Assembly (NCBI RefSeq): GCF_000383955.1
Contig: NZ_KB913013.1
Location: 3,491,694-3,555,693, forward strand
Direction of reading: 5' to 3'
DNA length: 64,000 bases
DNA from: Rudanella lutea DSM 19387
GTDB lineage: Bacteria; Bacteroidota; Bacteroidia; Cytophagales; Spirosomataceae
Part shown: positions 24,995 through 33,752 of the stretch, one piece after another
Numbering within the stretch: the first letter of the stretch is position 1
Layout of the letters: each line of letters starts with the position of its first letter
Made by a program: the position numbers and the translations under genes
Notes under the pieces: model-generated
What the model saw: only the letters and a program-made list of their open reading frames with translations
Databases searched by the model: none
Told to the model about the DNA's origin: nothing

Positions 24995-26638
24995 ATGAAT
25001 CGAAGAAACTTCATTCAACAGGCGGGGCTGGGCGTAGGAGCACTCATGGGCGCGTCAGTTCCGATTGTCGGAAATGCCGTACCCCTCGAACGCTTGCTCG
25101 AACCCGGAGTCGATGTGGCCATCAAAAAACGTATGGCCGATATTGCCCTCAACGCGGCCCGGAGCCGGGGCGCCACCTACACCGATGTGCGGATCGGGCG
25201 CTACCTCCAGCAGTTTCTGTTTACCCGCGAAAAGCAGGTGCAGACCATCACCAACGCAGAGAGTTATGGCGTGGGTATCCGGGTGATCGCCAACGGCACC
25301 TGGGGCTTCTCGGCTACTTCCGACGTCACCCCCGACGGTATTGCCAAGTGCGCCGAAACCGCCGTAGCCATTGCCAAGGCCAACTCAAAAATTCAGACTG
25401 AGCCCGTGCAGCTGGCCCCGCAAAAAGGCGTAGGCGAGGTGACCTGGAAAACGCCCCTGACCAAAAACGCGTTTGAGATTCCGGTGCAGCAAAAAGTTGA
25501 TCTGCTGATGAAGGTCAACAATGCGGCCCTCGACAACGGCGCGGCTTTTGTGACCTCCAACCTGTTCTTCATCAACGAACAGAAGTACTTTGCCTCGACT
25601 GATGGCTCGTACATCGATCAGGATGTGCACCGGATCTGGCCTACGTTTACCGTAACGGCGGTTGACCGGGCGGCCGGTAAGTTCAAAACCCGCGATGCCC
25701 TCAGCTCACCCATGGGTATGGGCTACGAATACCTCGATGGGTTGGCTTCCGAAAAAATCCCCGGTCCCAACGGGCTGGTTGGCTACCGGAACTCGTACGA
25801 CATGGTCGAAGACGCTACCCTCGCTGCCAAACAGGCGAAGGAGAAGATGACCGCCAAGTCGGTAGAGGCTGGTAAGTACGACCTTGTACTCGACCCCAAC
25901 CACCTCGGCCTGACCATTCACGAGTCGGTGGGGCACCCCCTCGAACTCGACCGCGTACTCGGCTACGAGGCCAACTACGCCGGTACCAGCTTTGCTACCC
26001 TCGACAAGTGGCAGTCGAAAAACTTCAAATACGGTAGCCCGATTGTCAATATCGTGGCCGACAAAACCCAGGTCGGTTCGCTCGGGGCTGTTGGGTACGA
26101 CGACGAAGGCGTACCGGCCAAAGAGTGGAATCTGATCAAAGACGGCATTCTGGTCAATTACCAGGCCATTCGGGATCAGGTGGCCATCATTGGTGAGAAA
26201 GAGTCGCACGGTTGCTGCTACGCCGACAACTGGGATTCGGTGCAGTTTCAGCGGATGCCCAACGTATCGCTCAAGCCCAGCACCGAGAAGCGTTCGGTAC
26301 AGGACATGATCAAGGGTGTCGACAAGGGCATATACATCATTGGCCGGGGTTCGTTCTCAATTGATCAGCAGCGCTACAACTTCCAGTTTGGCGGGCAGCT
26401 GTTTTACGAGATCAAAAATGGTCAGATCGCGGGTATGCTCGACGACGTGGCGTATCAGGCCAACACCCTGGAGTTTTGGAACTCGTGCGCCCAGCTTTGC
26501 GACAAAGACGACTACCGTACGTTTGGGTCGTTTTTCGATGGCAAAGGTCAGCCCTCGCAGGTCAGCGCCGTATCACACGGTAGCCCGACTACGCGCTTCA
26601 ATGGGGTCAATGTGATTAATACCAGACGGAAAATCTAA
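24995..26638 (+). CDS. TldD-family metallopeptidase, copy 1, with twin-arginine-like leader
   Basis: A 547-residue protein. It starts MNRRNFIQQAGLGVGALMGA, a twin-arginine style leader, and the TldD catalytic motif HESVGH (HExxxH, residues 309-314) lies in LTIHESVGHPLELDRVLGYE. The C-terminal region has NSCAQLCD, a candidate third metal-ligand Cys as in E. coli TldD, and SHGSPTTRFNGVN. The ATG at 24995 is chosen because the 39-residue upstream extension does not fit a leader and the RR motif is directly at this start. It pairs with the TldE-like gene 97 bases downstream. Known TldD/TldE acts on unfolded peptides; here it may do so outside the cytoplasm. Confidence 0.92.
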   Translation: MNRRNFIQQAGLGVGALMGASVPIVGNAVPLERLLEPGVDVAIKKRMADIALNAARSRGATYTDVRIGRYLQQFLFTREKQVQTITNAESYGVGIRVIANGTWGFSATSDVTPDGIAKCAETAVAIAKANSKIQTEPVQLAPQKGVGEVTWKTPLTKNAFEIPVQQKVDLLMKVNNAALDNGAAFVTSNLFFINEQKYFASTDGSYIDQDVHRIWPTFTVTAVDRAAGKFKTRDALSSPMGMGYEYLDGLASEKIPGPNGLVGYRNSYDMVEDATLAAKQAKEKMTAKSVEAGKYDLVLDPNHLGLTIHESVGHPLELDRVLGYEANYAGTSFATLDKWQSKNFKYGSPIVNIVADKTQVGSLGAVGYDDEGVPAKEWNLIKDGILVNYQAIRDQVAIIGEKESHGCCYADNWDSVQFQRMPNVSLKPSTEKRSVQDMIKGVDKGIYIIGRGSFSIDQQRYNFQFGGQLFYEIKNGQIAGMLDDVAYQANTLEFWNSCAQLCDKDDYRTFGSFFDGKGQPSQVSAVSHGSPTTRFNGVNVINTRRKI

Positions 26639-26735
26639 CGTGTTTTGGGTTTGCAGAACGCAGACAGACCCGCGCTTCCTGTCGAAGCAAGGCAGCAGCC
26701 CTGTAAACCTGACACCGAAAAACCTGTAATAAAAC

Positions 26736-28067
26736 ATGGCTATTTTAAGTAAAGAAGAAGCCAAGCGGATTGTTGATAAAGTGTTGAGCTTTGCCAAAGC
26801 CGACGAAACAAGCGTCACCATCTCGGGTGGGCGCACGGGCAACATCCGCTACGCCCGCAACTCGGTATCGACGAGTGGCGAAAGCAATAACCTGTCGCTG
26901 GCGGTCACCTCTGTTTTCGGAAAGCGCAGCGGTACGGCAACCATCAACGAACTGGACGATGACTCGCTTGCCCGGACCGTTCGGCGGGCCGAAGAAATTG
27001 CCCGGCTGGCCCCCGAAAACCCGGAGTACGTGCCGATGCTGGGGCCACAAAAGTATCTGAACACGAAGCCCTACGCCGAAACTACTGCCAAGATAGACCC
27101 GGCTTACCGGGCCCAGGCGGCTTTTGATAGCCTGGACCCCTGCCGTAAGAAAAACCTTACTGCGGCCGGTTACCTCGAAGATTCGACCGGGTTTTTTGCG
27201 CTCGCCAACAGCAAAGGCCTGTGGGCTTACAATCAGCAGACATCCGCCGAGTTTTCGATCACCGTCCGCACGGCCGATGGTCTGGGCTCGGGTTATGCCA
27301 CCCGCGACGTTACCGATGTATCGAAGCTGAGCACCCGCGAGGCCACCGAAATTGCCATGCAGAAAGCCATGGCCTCGGTGAGTGCGCGCGCGCTGGAGCC
27401 GGGCAAGTACACCGTGATTATGGAACCGGCCGCCCTCGTGTCGAATACCGATGCCTCGCTGATGGCCGCATTGGTTCGGTCGATGGATGCCCGCTCGGCC
27501 GACGAGGGGCGTTCGTTTTTGAGTAAAAAAGGGGGTGGTACCCGCCTGGGCGAAAAACTCTTCGATGAGCGCGTCACGATTTATTCGGACCCCATGAACC
27601 CCGAAGTGCCTACATCGGCCTTTGCGGGCGATGGCCGTCCGCTGGAGCGGGTCACCTGGATTGAGAAAGGGGTCGTCAAAAACATGTCGTATTCGCGGTA
27701 TTGGGCCGAGAAAAAAGGGGTAGCGGCTATTCCGCCGGGGGGTAATTTTATCATGGAAGGCGGCACCCAATCGCTGGCCGACATGATCAAGAGCACCGAG
27801 AAGGGTATTCTGGTAACGCGCCTGTGGTACATCCGGCCGGTTGACCCGCAAACACTGCTGTACACAGGCCTCACCCGCGATGGAACGTTCTACATCGAAA
27901 ATGGGCAGATCAAGTTCCCGGTGAAAAACTTCCGGTTCAACGAGAGCCCCGTTATCATGCTCAACAATCTCGAAGCCATTGGCCGGCCGGTACGGATTGG
28001 GGGTAACCTGGTTCCACCGCTCAAAATCCGCGACTTCACGTTCTCCAGCTTGTCTGACGCTGTTTAA
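26736..28067 (+). CDS. TldE/PmbA-like protein, copy 1
   Basis: A 443-residue protein of the TldD/PmbA superfamily that lacks the HExxxH motif, as TldE subunits do. Recognisable blocks are GNIRYARNSVSTSGESNNLS, ARLAPENPEYVPMLGPQ, ARSADEGRSFL and LWYIRPVDPQTLLYTGLTRD. It should form the hetero-complex with the TldD-like protein encoded just upstream, the catalytic metal being supplied by that partner. No leader is visible at its N-terminus, unlike TldD copies, which raises the question of where the two meet. It is closely related to the protein at 30028-31365. Confidence 0.9.
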   Translation: MAILSKEEAKRIVDKVLSFAKADETSVTISGGRTGNIRYARNSVSTSGESNNLSLAVTSVFGKRSGTATINELDDDSLARTVRRAEEIARLAPENPEYVPMLGPQKYLNTKPYAETTAKIDPAYRAQAAFDSLDPCRKKNLTAAGYLEDSTGFFALANSKGLWAYNQQTSAEFSITVRTADGLGSGYATRDVTDVSKLSTREATEIAMQKAMASVSARALEPGKYTVIMEPAALVSNTDASLMAALVRSMDARSADEGRSFLSKKGGGTRLGEKLFDERVTIYSDPMNPEVPTSAFAGDGRPLERVTWIEKGVVKNMSYSRYWAEKKGVAAIPPGGNFIMEGGTQSLADMIKSTEKGILVTRLWYIRPVDPQTLLYTGLTRDGTFYIENGQIKFPVKNFRFNESPVIMLNNLEAIGRPVRIGGNLVPPLKIRDFTFSSLSDAV

Positions 28068-28090
28068 TTAATCAGGTGCTAAGCAAAGCT

Positions 28091-28169
28091 GTTACGCAGA
28101 GATGCACAGAGCCGTTTCGCCCACACCCCTCTGCGAATCTCTTAATTACTCCATGAATCTCTGCGTAAC
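28091..28169. repeat. Inverted repeat of the CTCTGCGTAAC family, copy 1
   Basis: GTTACGCAGAGAT (28091-28103) is the exact reverse complement of ATCTCTGCGTAAC (28157-28169). CTCTGCGAATCTC lies inside, and a further diverged copy, GAATCTCTGCATAACAACA, follows at 28180-28198. It sits between the first TldE and the second TldD genes. Confidence 0.85.
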
Positions 28170-28226
28170 AACCTAAACGTGAATCTCTGCATAACAACAT
28201 AATAAGGGCTCCGGCCCGCTTATTTT

Positions 28227-29867
28227 ATGAACCGCCGACACTTTAATCAACTCCTGGGCATGGGCACTGCCGGTCTGGTACTGCCCAGCCTACCCTCGCT
28301 GGGGCGATCCGTAGCCCCGGAAGCCTTGCTGGAGCCGGGGCTCGATGTAGCCCTCAAAAAGCGGCTGGCCGATGCGGCTCTCAACGCGGCTAAGTCGAAA
28401 GGGGCTACCTATGCCGACGTGCGTATTGGGCGCTACCTGAATCAGTTTGTAGTTACCCGCGAAGACAAAGTGCAGAACATCGCCAATACCGAGAGTTACG
28501 GGGTTGGGGTTCGGGTAATTGCCAACGGTTGCTGGGGGTTTGCGGCTGCGGCCGATGCCAAAAGCGAAGCCGATATGGCCCGCGCGGCCGAACAGGCCGT
28601 GGCCATTGCCAAAGCGAACGCCCGGCTGCTGAAAGAACCCGTACAACTGGCTCCGCAGCCCGGCTACGGCGAGGTTTCGTGGAAGGCTCCCATCCAGAAA
28701 AACGCGTTTGAAGTTCCGGTCAAAGAAAAAGTAGACCTGCTGCTGGGTGTCAATGCCGCAGCCATGAAAAACGGGGCCAATTACGTGAATTCGGTGCTGT
28801 TTATGGTGAACGAGCAGAAGTACATTGCCACCACCGACGGGACCTACGCCGATCAGGATATTCACCGAATCTGGCCGATTTTCAACGTTACCTGCATCGA
28901 CGCGAAATCGGGGAAGTTTGAAACCCGTAACGCCCTGAGTGCTCCGGTGGGTATGGGCTATGAGTACCTGCAAACCAACCCGTCTGACAAAGTAACCGGT
29001 ATCACGACCCGCTACAACAAGGGGTACGATATGCTCGAAGACGTGACAGCGGCCGCTCAGCAGGCCCGGCAAAAACTGACCGCCAAGTCGGTAGAAGCGG
29101 GTAAGTACGACCTCATACTCGACCCCAGTCACCTGTGGCTCACCATTCACGAGTCGGTGGGGCACCCTCTCGAACTCGACCGCGTGCTCGGCTACGAAGC
29201 CAACTTTGCGGGTACCAGTTTTGCCACGCTCGACAAGTGGCAGTCGAAAAACTTCCAGTACGGCAGCAAGATTGTCAACTTCGTGGCCGATAAGCAGCAG
29301 GTTGGCTCGCTTGGGGCTGTTGGGTACGACGATGAAGGCGTGAAAACCAAAAAGTGGGACCTCGTGCGCGATGGCGTACTGGTCAACTACCAGGCCATTC
29401 GGGATCAGGCGGCCATCATCGGCGAGAAAGAATCGCACGGTTGCTGCTATGCCGATTCGTGGGGTACGGTGCAGTTTCAGCGGATGCCCAACGTATCGCT
29501 CGAAGCGGGCAAAACACCGCTCTCGGTGCAGGATATGATCAAGGATGTGAAAAAAGGTATTTACATCATTGGCGACGGCTCGTTCTCTATCGATCAGCAA
29601 CGCTACAACTTCCAGTTTGGCGGGCAACTGTACTACGAAATCAAAGACGGACAGATTGCCGGTATGCTCAAAGACGTGGCCTACCAGTCGAACACGCAGG
29701 AGTTCTGGAACTCGTGTGCCGCCATTTGCGACGAGCGCGATTACCGGCTCGGCGGTAGCTTCTTCGACGGTAAGGGGCAACCGAGTCAGAGCAGCGCGGT
29801 GTCGCATGGGTCGGCCACTACGCGGTTCAACGGGGTTAATGTGATCAATACGGCACGGAAGATTTAA
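28227..29867 (+). CDS. TldD-family metallopeptidase, copy 2, with twin-arginine-like leader
   Basis: A 546-residue close paralogue of the protein at 24995-26638. It starts MNRRHFNQLLGMGTAGLVLP (RR leader), has HESVGH at residues 308-313 inside LTIHESVGHPLELDRVLGYE, the Cys region NSCAAICDERDY and the same C-terminus SHGSATTRFNGVNVINTARK. The two differ mainly in the leader and around residues 110-170, so this is a real duplication with both copies keeping the active-site motifs. It would act with the TldE-like partner 160 bases downstream. Substrate unknown. Confidence 0.92.
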   Translation: MNRRHFNQLLGMGTAGLVLPSLPSLGRSVAPEALLEPGLDVALKKRLADAALNAAKSKGATYADVRIGRYLNQFVVTREDKVQNIANTESYGVGVRVIANGCWGFAAAADAKSEADMARAAEQAVAIAKANARLLKEPVQLAPQPGYGEVSWKAPIQKNAFEVPVKEKVDLLLGVNAAAMKNGANYVNSVLFMVNEQKYIATTDGTYADQDIHRIWPIFNVTCIDAKSGKFETRNALSAPVGMGYEYLQTNPSDKVTGITTRYNKGYDMLEDVTAAAQQARQKLTAKSVEAGKYDLILDPSHLWLTIHESVGHPLELDRVLGYEANFAGTSFATLDKWQSKNFQYGSKIVNFVADKQQVGSLGAVGYDDEGVKTKKWDLVRDGVLVNYQAIRDQAAIIGEKESHGCCYADSWGTVQFQRMPNVSLEAGKTPLSVQDMIKDVKKGIYIIGDGSFSIDQQRYNFQFGGQLYYEIKDGQIAGMLKDVAYQSNTQEFWNSCAAICDERDYRLGGSFFDGKGQPSQSSAVSHGSATTRFNGVNVINTARKI

Positions 29868-29892
29868 CGAAGCTGAAGTCCCTAAGGAGTTA

Positions 29893-29993
29893 TTACGCAG
29901 AGAAAAATGAAGATTCACAGAGAAAAGCGTATAGAACTTCAGAGAAAAGATCTCTGCGAATCTCTCTTTCCTCCTCTGCGAATCTCTGCGTAA
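29893..29993. repeat. Inverted repeat of the CTCTGCGTAAC family, copy 2
   Basis: TTACGCAGAGA (29893-29903) pairs with TCTCTGCGTAA (29983-29993). Internal strings ATTCACAGAGAAAAG and CTCTGCGAATCTCT repeat the same units. It lies between the second TldD and TldE genes and shares the CTCTGCGAATCTCTGCGTAA core with the element at 28091. Confidence 0.85.
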
Positions 29994-30027
29994 CAACTGT
30001 GAAGAAAGGCTTCAGCCTGACGCAATT

Positions 30028-31365
30028 ATGGCAATCATTCTAACCGAAGCAGAAGCCAAAACGCTTCTCCAAAAAGTCCTCAGCTACTCGAAAGCTGACG
30101 AGTGTGAGGCAAACCTGTCGGGTGATATTCGGGGCAACATTCGGTATGCCCGCAATGCCGTATCGACCAGCGGCTCCCGGGCCAATCAGAATCTGGTGGT
30201 GCAGTCGGCGTTTGGCAAAAAAGTGGGTACCGCAACCATCGACGAGTTTGATGATGCCTCGCTCGAAAAAGTAGTTCGTCGGGCGGAGGAACTGGCTCGG
30301 CTGGCCCCCGAAAACCCCGAGTGGGTCGGAATTTTAGGGCCGCAGACCTACCTCAAAAGTAACGGCTACTTTGAATCGACGGCTAAGCTCACCGCCGAAG
30401 ACCGGGCCGAAGCCGTAGCCAAAAGCCTGGAGCTAACCCGTACGCAGAACCTGACTGCGGCTGGTTTTCTGGAAGATTTCAAAGGCTACCAGGCCATGAT
30501 GAATTCGAAGGGCCTGTTTGCGTATTACCCCAGCACCAACATCAACTTTTCGCTCACCGTACGGACGGACGATGGCAAAGGATCGGGCTATGTAGCCAAG
30601 GGGTACTCCGACGTTAGCAAGCTCGATACAGCCGCGGCTACCCGCATTGCGGCTCAGAAAGCGGCTGCTTCGGCCAACGCACAGGCTCTTGAACCGGGCA
30701 AGTACACCGTGATTCTGGAGCCAACGGCTGGCGCTGTGCTCATGGAACAACTGTTTTTCTCAATGGACGCCCGCTCGGCCGACGAAGGACGGAGTTTTCT
30801 GAGCAAGCCCGGTGGTAAAACCAAGTTGGGCGAGAAAATTGTAGACCCCCGCGTCACGATTTACTCTGACCCCACCCACCCCGAACTGCCAGCCTCACCG
30901 TGGGCGGGCGACGGACAGCCGCAGACCCGCATCAACTGGATTGAGAAAGGTATTGTGAAAAACATGGCCTACTCGCGCTACTGGGCTCAGAAGCAGGGCA
31001 AAAAGCCGGTGCCCTTTCCGAACAATGTGATGATGGCGGGCGGAACGGCCTCGCTCGAAGACATGATCAAAAGCACACAGCGCGGTATTCTGGTTACCAA
31101 ACTGTGGTACATCCGGGAAGTTGACCCGCAGACGCTGCTGTATACGGGCCTCACCCGCGACGGAACGTTCTACATCGAAAACGGCAAAATCAAACATGCC
31201 GTGAAAAACTTCCGGTTCAACGAGAGCCCCGTTATCATGCTCAATAACCTCGAAACCCTCGGTCGGCCCGAGCGGGTCGTAAGTACTGAGTCGGACGGAA
31301 ACTATCTTATTCCGCCCATGAAAATTCGGGAGTTCACGTTTTCAAGTTTGTCCGACGCCGTATAA
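30028..31365 (+). CDS. TldE/PmbA-like protein, copy 2
   Basis: A 445-residue paralogue of the 26736-28067 protein, sharing GNIRYARNAVSTSGS, RRAEELARLAPENPEW, ARSADEGRSFLSK and LWYIREVDPQTLLYTGLTRD, and again without HExxxH. It completes the D-E-D-E arrangement, in which each TldD is followed by its TldE. An extra stretch before the C-terminus (ERVVSTESDGNYLIPP) distinguishes it from copy 1. A terminator follows at 31388-31424, marking the end of the cluster. Confidence 0.9.
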   Translation: MAIILTEAEAKTLLQKVLSYSKADECEANLSGDIRGNIRYARNAVSTSGSRANQNLVVQSAFGKKVGTATIDEFDDASLEKVVRRAEELARLAPENPEWVGILGPQTYLKSNGYFESTAKLTAEDRAEAVAKSLELTRTQNLTAAGFLEDFKGYQAMMNSKGLFAYYPSTNINFSLTVRTDDGKGSGYVAKGYSDVSKLDTAAATRIAAQKAAASANAQALEPGKYTVILEPTAGAVLMEQLFFSMDARSADEGRSFLSKPGGKTKLGEKIVDPRVTIYSDPTHPELPASPWAGDGQPQTRINWIEKGIVKNMAYSRYWAQKQGKKPVPFPNNVMMAGGTASLEDMIKSTQRGILVTKLWYIREVDPQTLLYTGLTRDGTFYIENGKIKHAVKNFRFNESPVIMLNNLETLGRPERVVSTESDGNYLIPPMKIREFTFSSLSDAV

Positions 31366-31387
31366 TTCCCGGCCCGGCAACCTGCTC

Positions 31388-31424
31388 AAACCCGGACTGT
31401 ACTTTGCTACGGTCCGGGTTTTTT
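31388..31424 (+). terminator. Terminator ending the TldD/TldE cluster
   Basis: AAACCCGGAC (31388-31397) and GTCCGGGTTT (31412-31421) form a 10-bp stem followed by a T run. Confidence 0.88.
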
Positions 31425-31593
31425 GTTGGGGGCCCCAGCAAGCCTGTTGGCCCAACAAATGGGTTGTAACCGATACGTTTAATCAATTGATAGGCCTTAT
31501 TTGCATGTCACGGGTAGTACACTTGATTTTATATGCATCTATTTCTTAGATTACTGCTCTAACGTATTCTTAACCTAAATCCTTTAATCATTC

Positions 31594-32550
31594 ATGGAAT
31601 CGTACGCCTTGCGCAACCGCCTGCGTTTTGTAGGCACCGGTGCCGATTTGTTCGGTATTTATCTCCTCAACATGCTGCTGAGTATTGTCACGCTGGGACT
31701 GTATTACCCCTGGGCCAAAGCAGCCGTGCTCCGATACACCTACGCCAACACGCACTTAGACAACAGTCCGTTTCAGTTTCACGGCACGGGTAAAGAGATT
31801 TTTGTGGGCTTTCTGAAAGCAGTAGCTGTTATTGTGGGGGTTTACGCGGCCGCCATTGCCCTTACGTTTGCTTCTTCGCTGGGCCTGAAGATTATAGGTT
31901 TTGTGGCTATCTACGCTTTTGCGCTGGCGCTGGTGCCTATTGCGGTTCATGGGGCGCTGCGTTACCGGATGTCGCGCAGTTTGTGGCGGGGCATTCACTT
32001 TGGCTACCGGGGCGACCGCAACGAACTGATCAAAATGTACGTTCTGCAAGGGCTGCTGACGGTGGTTACGTTTGGTATTTATAGCTTCTGGATGACGCAA
32101 AACATCAACCGCTACACCATTGGGCATATCCGGTTTGGCTCGGCCCGGATGCACTACACCGGCGACGGGAGCGATTATTTCTGGCTCTGCCTGAAAGGAT
32201 ATGTTCTGACGATTCTGACGCTCGGCATTTACGGGTTCTGGTGGGGCCGCGACTTGTTTGCTTATTTCGTCGACAACCTCGCCATTGAAAACGAGGGCGA
32301 AATGTACCAGTTTCAGTCGTCGCTTACGGTAGGCTCGTATGCCGGGTTGGTCATTGGGAATATTCTCTTGATTGTGTTGACATTGGGGCTCGGGGCGGCC
32401 TGGGCTACGGCACGTACGTTGCAAACCTTGCTCGACAATACCCTCCTCGACGAGCGGCTGGATACCAGTTCGCTGGTGCAGACTGAACTCGAATACCGCG
32501 ATGCAACCGGCGAAGACCTGGCCGACATGATGGACATTGGCTTAATTTAA
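31594..32550 (+). CDS. DUF898 (YjgN family) membrane protein
   Basis: A 318-residue multi-pass protein. It shows the family pattern twice: FQFHGTGKEIFVGFLKA after YPWAKAAVLRYTY, and MHYTGDGSDYFWLCLKGY after FWMTQNINRYTIGHIRFG, so it appears to consist of two related units, each a short soluble F-x-G-x-G segment plus membrane helices. About six to eight helices are predicted. Function is unknown for the family. The next gene, an M48 peptidase, starts 8 bases later, a recurring partnership, so the two probably work together in envelope quality control (inference). Confidence 0.88.
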   Translation: MESYALRNRLRFVGTGADLFGIYLLNMLLSIVTLGLYYPWAKAAVLRYTYANTHLDNSPFQFHGTGKEIFVGFLKAVAVIVGVYAAAIALTFASSLGLKIIGFVAIYAFALALVPIAVHGALRYRMSRSLWRGIHFGYRGDRNELIKMYVLQGLLTVVTFGIYSFWMTQNINRYTIGHIRFGSARMHYTGDGSDYFWLCLKGYVLTILTLGIYGFWWGRDLFAYFVDNLAIENEGEMYQFQSSLTVGSYAGLVIGNILLIVLTLGLGAAWATARTLQTLLDNTLLDERLDTSSLVQTELEYRDATGEDLADMMDIGLI

Positions 32551-32557
32551 AACGATA

Positions 32558-33655
32558 GTGAACGCTACTTTTTTCGACGGAAAAGTCTCCCGGCCGCATC
32601 CGGCTCAGTACACCCTCTCGGCTTACACCGTTGAGATCCGCTACACCGATACCGATGGGCAGGAGCAGGAGGTAGTGTGGCCCTTGCAGGAGGCCCGGCT
32701 GGCGACCTGGAACCCGTCGGGAAAGACGCGGCTGCAGTTTGGGCCGTTTCCGCATCAGTATCTGGATGTGGAAACGGCCGATTACGAGGCCCGGTTTATT
32801 CCCGCCCGTCAACTGCTCAAGCCGGCACGGCCGGGTCTGTACGAGTTTGTGCTCAGTAAGGGATTCCGGGGTGTGGTGCTGGTTGGCGTAGTAACGGTAG
32901 CTCTCCTGTGGGTTCTGTACGCCTACGGGATTCCGGCCCTGTCGTTGCAGGTGGCCCGTCAGGTACCTGCCGAACAGGAGGTTGCCCTCGGCGATATGCT
33001 CTACCGGCAGCTCGAAAACTCAGGTCAATTGCCAGTCGATAAAGCGAAAACGGCCCATGTTGAACGGTTCTGGCGCGAAATGGGCGTGAAAACCCGTTTG
33101 CCGATCCGGATCGCCGTTGTCGAGAGTAAAGATGTAAACGCCTTTGCCGTGCCCGGTGGTCATGTAGTGGTGTTTACGGGAATATTGAAAAAGTTTAACC
33201 GGCCTGAGCAACTGGCGGCCTTGCTCGCCCACGAGGCCGCCCACGTCGAAAAGCGGCACTCGCTGCAACAGCTGATCCGCAGTATAGCGGCTTACAGCAT
33301 TATATCGGTCATGTTTGGGGATGTGAGTGGTATAACGGCAGTGCTCGTCGATAATGCCGACAATCTGGTTTCGCTGTCGTACTCGCGTCAGCACGAAGCA
33401 GAGGCCGACGCTTTTGCGGTAGAGCAACTGGCGCGGCAGGGCATCGACCCGATGGGCGCCGTATGGCTCATGGAAGCCCTGCCTACCGAGGGCGAGGTGA
33501 TTCCGACATTGCTCCGCTCGCACCCGCACAATGCCGAGCGGGTAGCGGCTACGCGGGCATTGGCCAAAAAGGCGCGCACCCGCGGAAATAGTAGCCCTGA
33601 GTTAAAACGCCTGTGGAATGAGATCAAAGCGGCCGGGTTTAGTCTCAAATCATAA
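32558..33655 (+). CDS. M48-family zinc metallopeptidase with N-terminal extension
   Basis: A 365-residue protein with a beta-rich N-terminal domain (about 1-95), one membrane helix (about 107-128, VVLVGVVTVALLWVLYAYGI) and an M48 peptidase domain. The zinc motif HEAAH is at residues 225-229 in ALLAHEAAHVEKRHS; the third ligand Glu lies in SRQHEAEADAFA. The start is a GTG at 32558, 8 bases after the DUF898 stop, suggesting an operon. M48 proteins of this type (LoiP/YcaL/BepA relatives) degrade misfolded outer-membrane or membrane proteins. Orientation suggests the active site is periplasmic. Confidence 0.92.
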   Translation: MNATFFDGKVSRPHPAQYTLSAYTVEIRYTDTDGQEQEVVWPLQEARLATWNPSGKTRLQFGPFPHQYLDVETADYEARFIPARQLLKPARPGLYEFVLSKGFRGVVLVGVVTVALLWVLYAYGIPALSLQVARQVPAEQEVALGDMLYRQLENSGQLPVDKAKTAHVERFWREMGVKTRLPIRIAVVESKDVNAFAVPGGHVVVFTGILKKFNRPEQLAALLAHEAAHVEKRHSLQQLIRSIAAYSIISVMFGDVSGITAVLVDNADNLVSLSYSRQHEAEADAFAVEQLARQGIDPMGAVWLMEALPTEGEVIPTLLRSHPHNAERVAATRALAKKARTRGNSSPELKRLWNEIKAAGFSLKS

Positions 33656-33752
33656 CCTGAGCCGTCTCAAATTAGTATTGAGTCGAACAGAAGGGGGCTA
33701 ATCGGCCACCTTTGAGCCATCAATCAAAAACGCCAGCAGTGGCACTTGATGT

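Noticed and set aside
26745-27851. A 368-codon minus-strand frame opposite TldE copy 1
   Set aside because: Shadow of the PmbA-like gene, which has family motifs across its full length.
28290-29996. A 568-codon minus-strand frame opposite the second TldD gene
   Set aside because: It mirrors a gene with a clear HExxxH motif; its translation shows no domain and it is a reflection of codon bias.
32558-33655. The M48 gene as a cytoplasmic protease
   Set aside because: A membrane helix at about residues 107-128 precedes the protease domain, which points to the periplasmic side.
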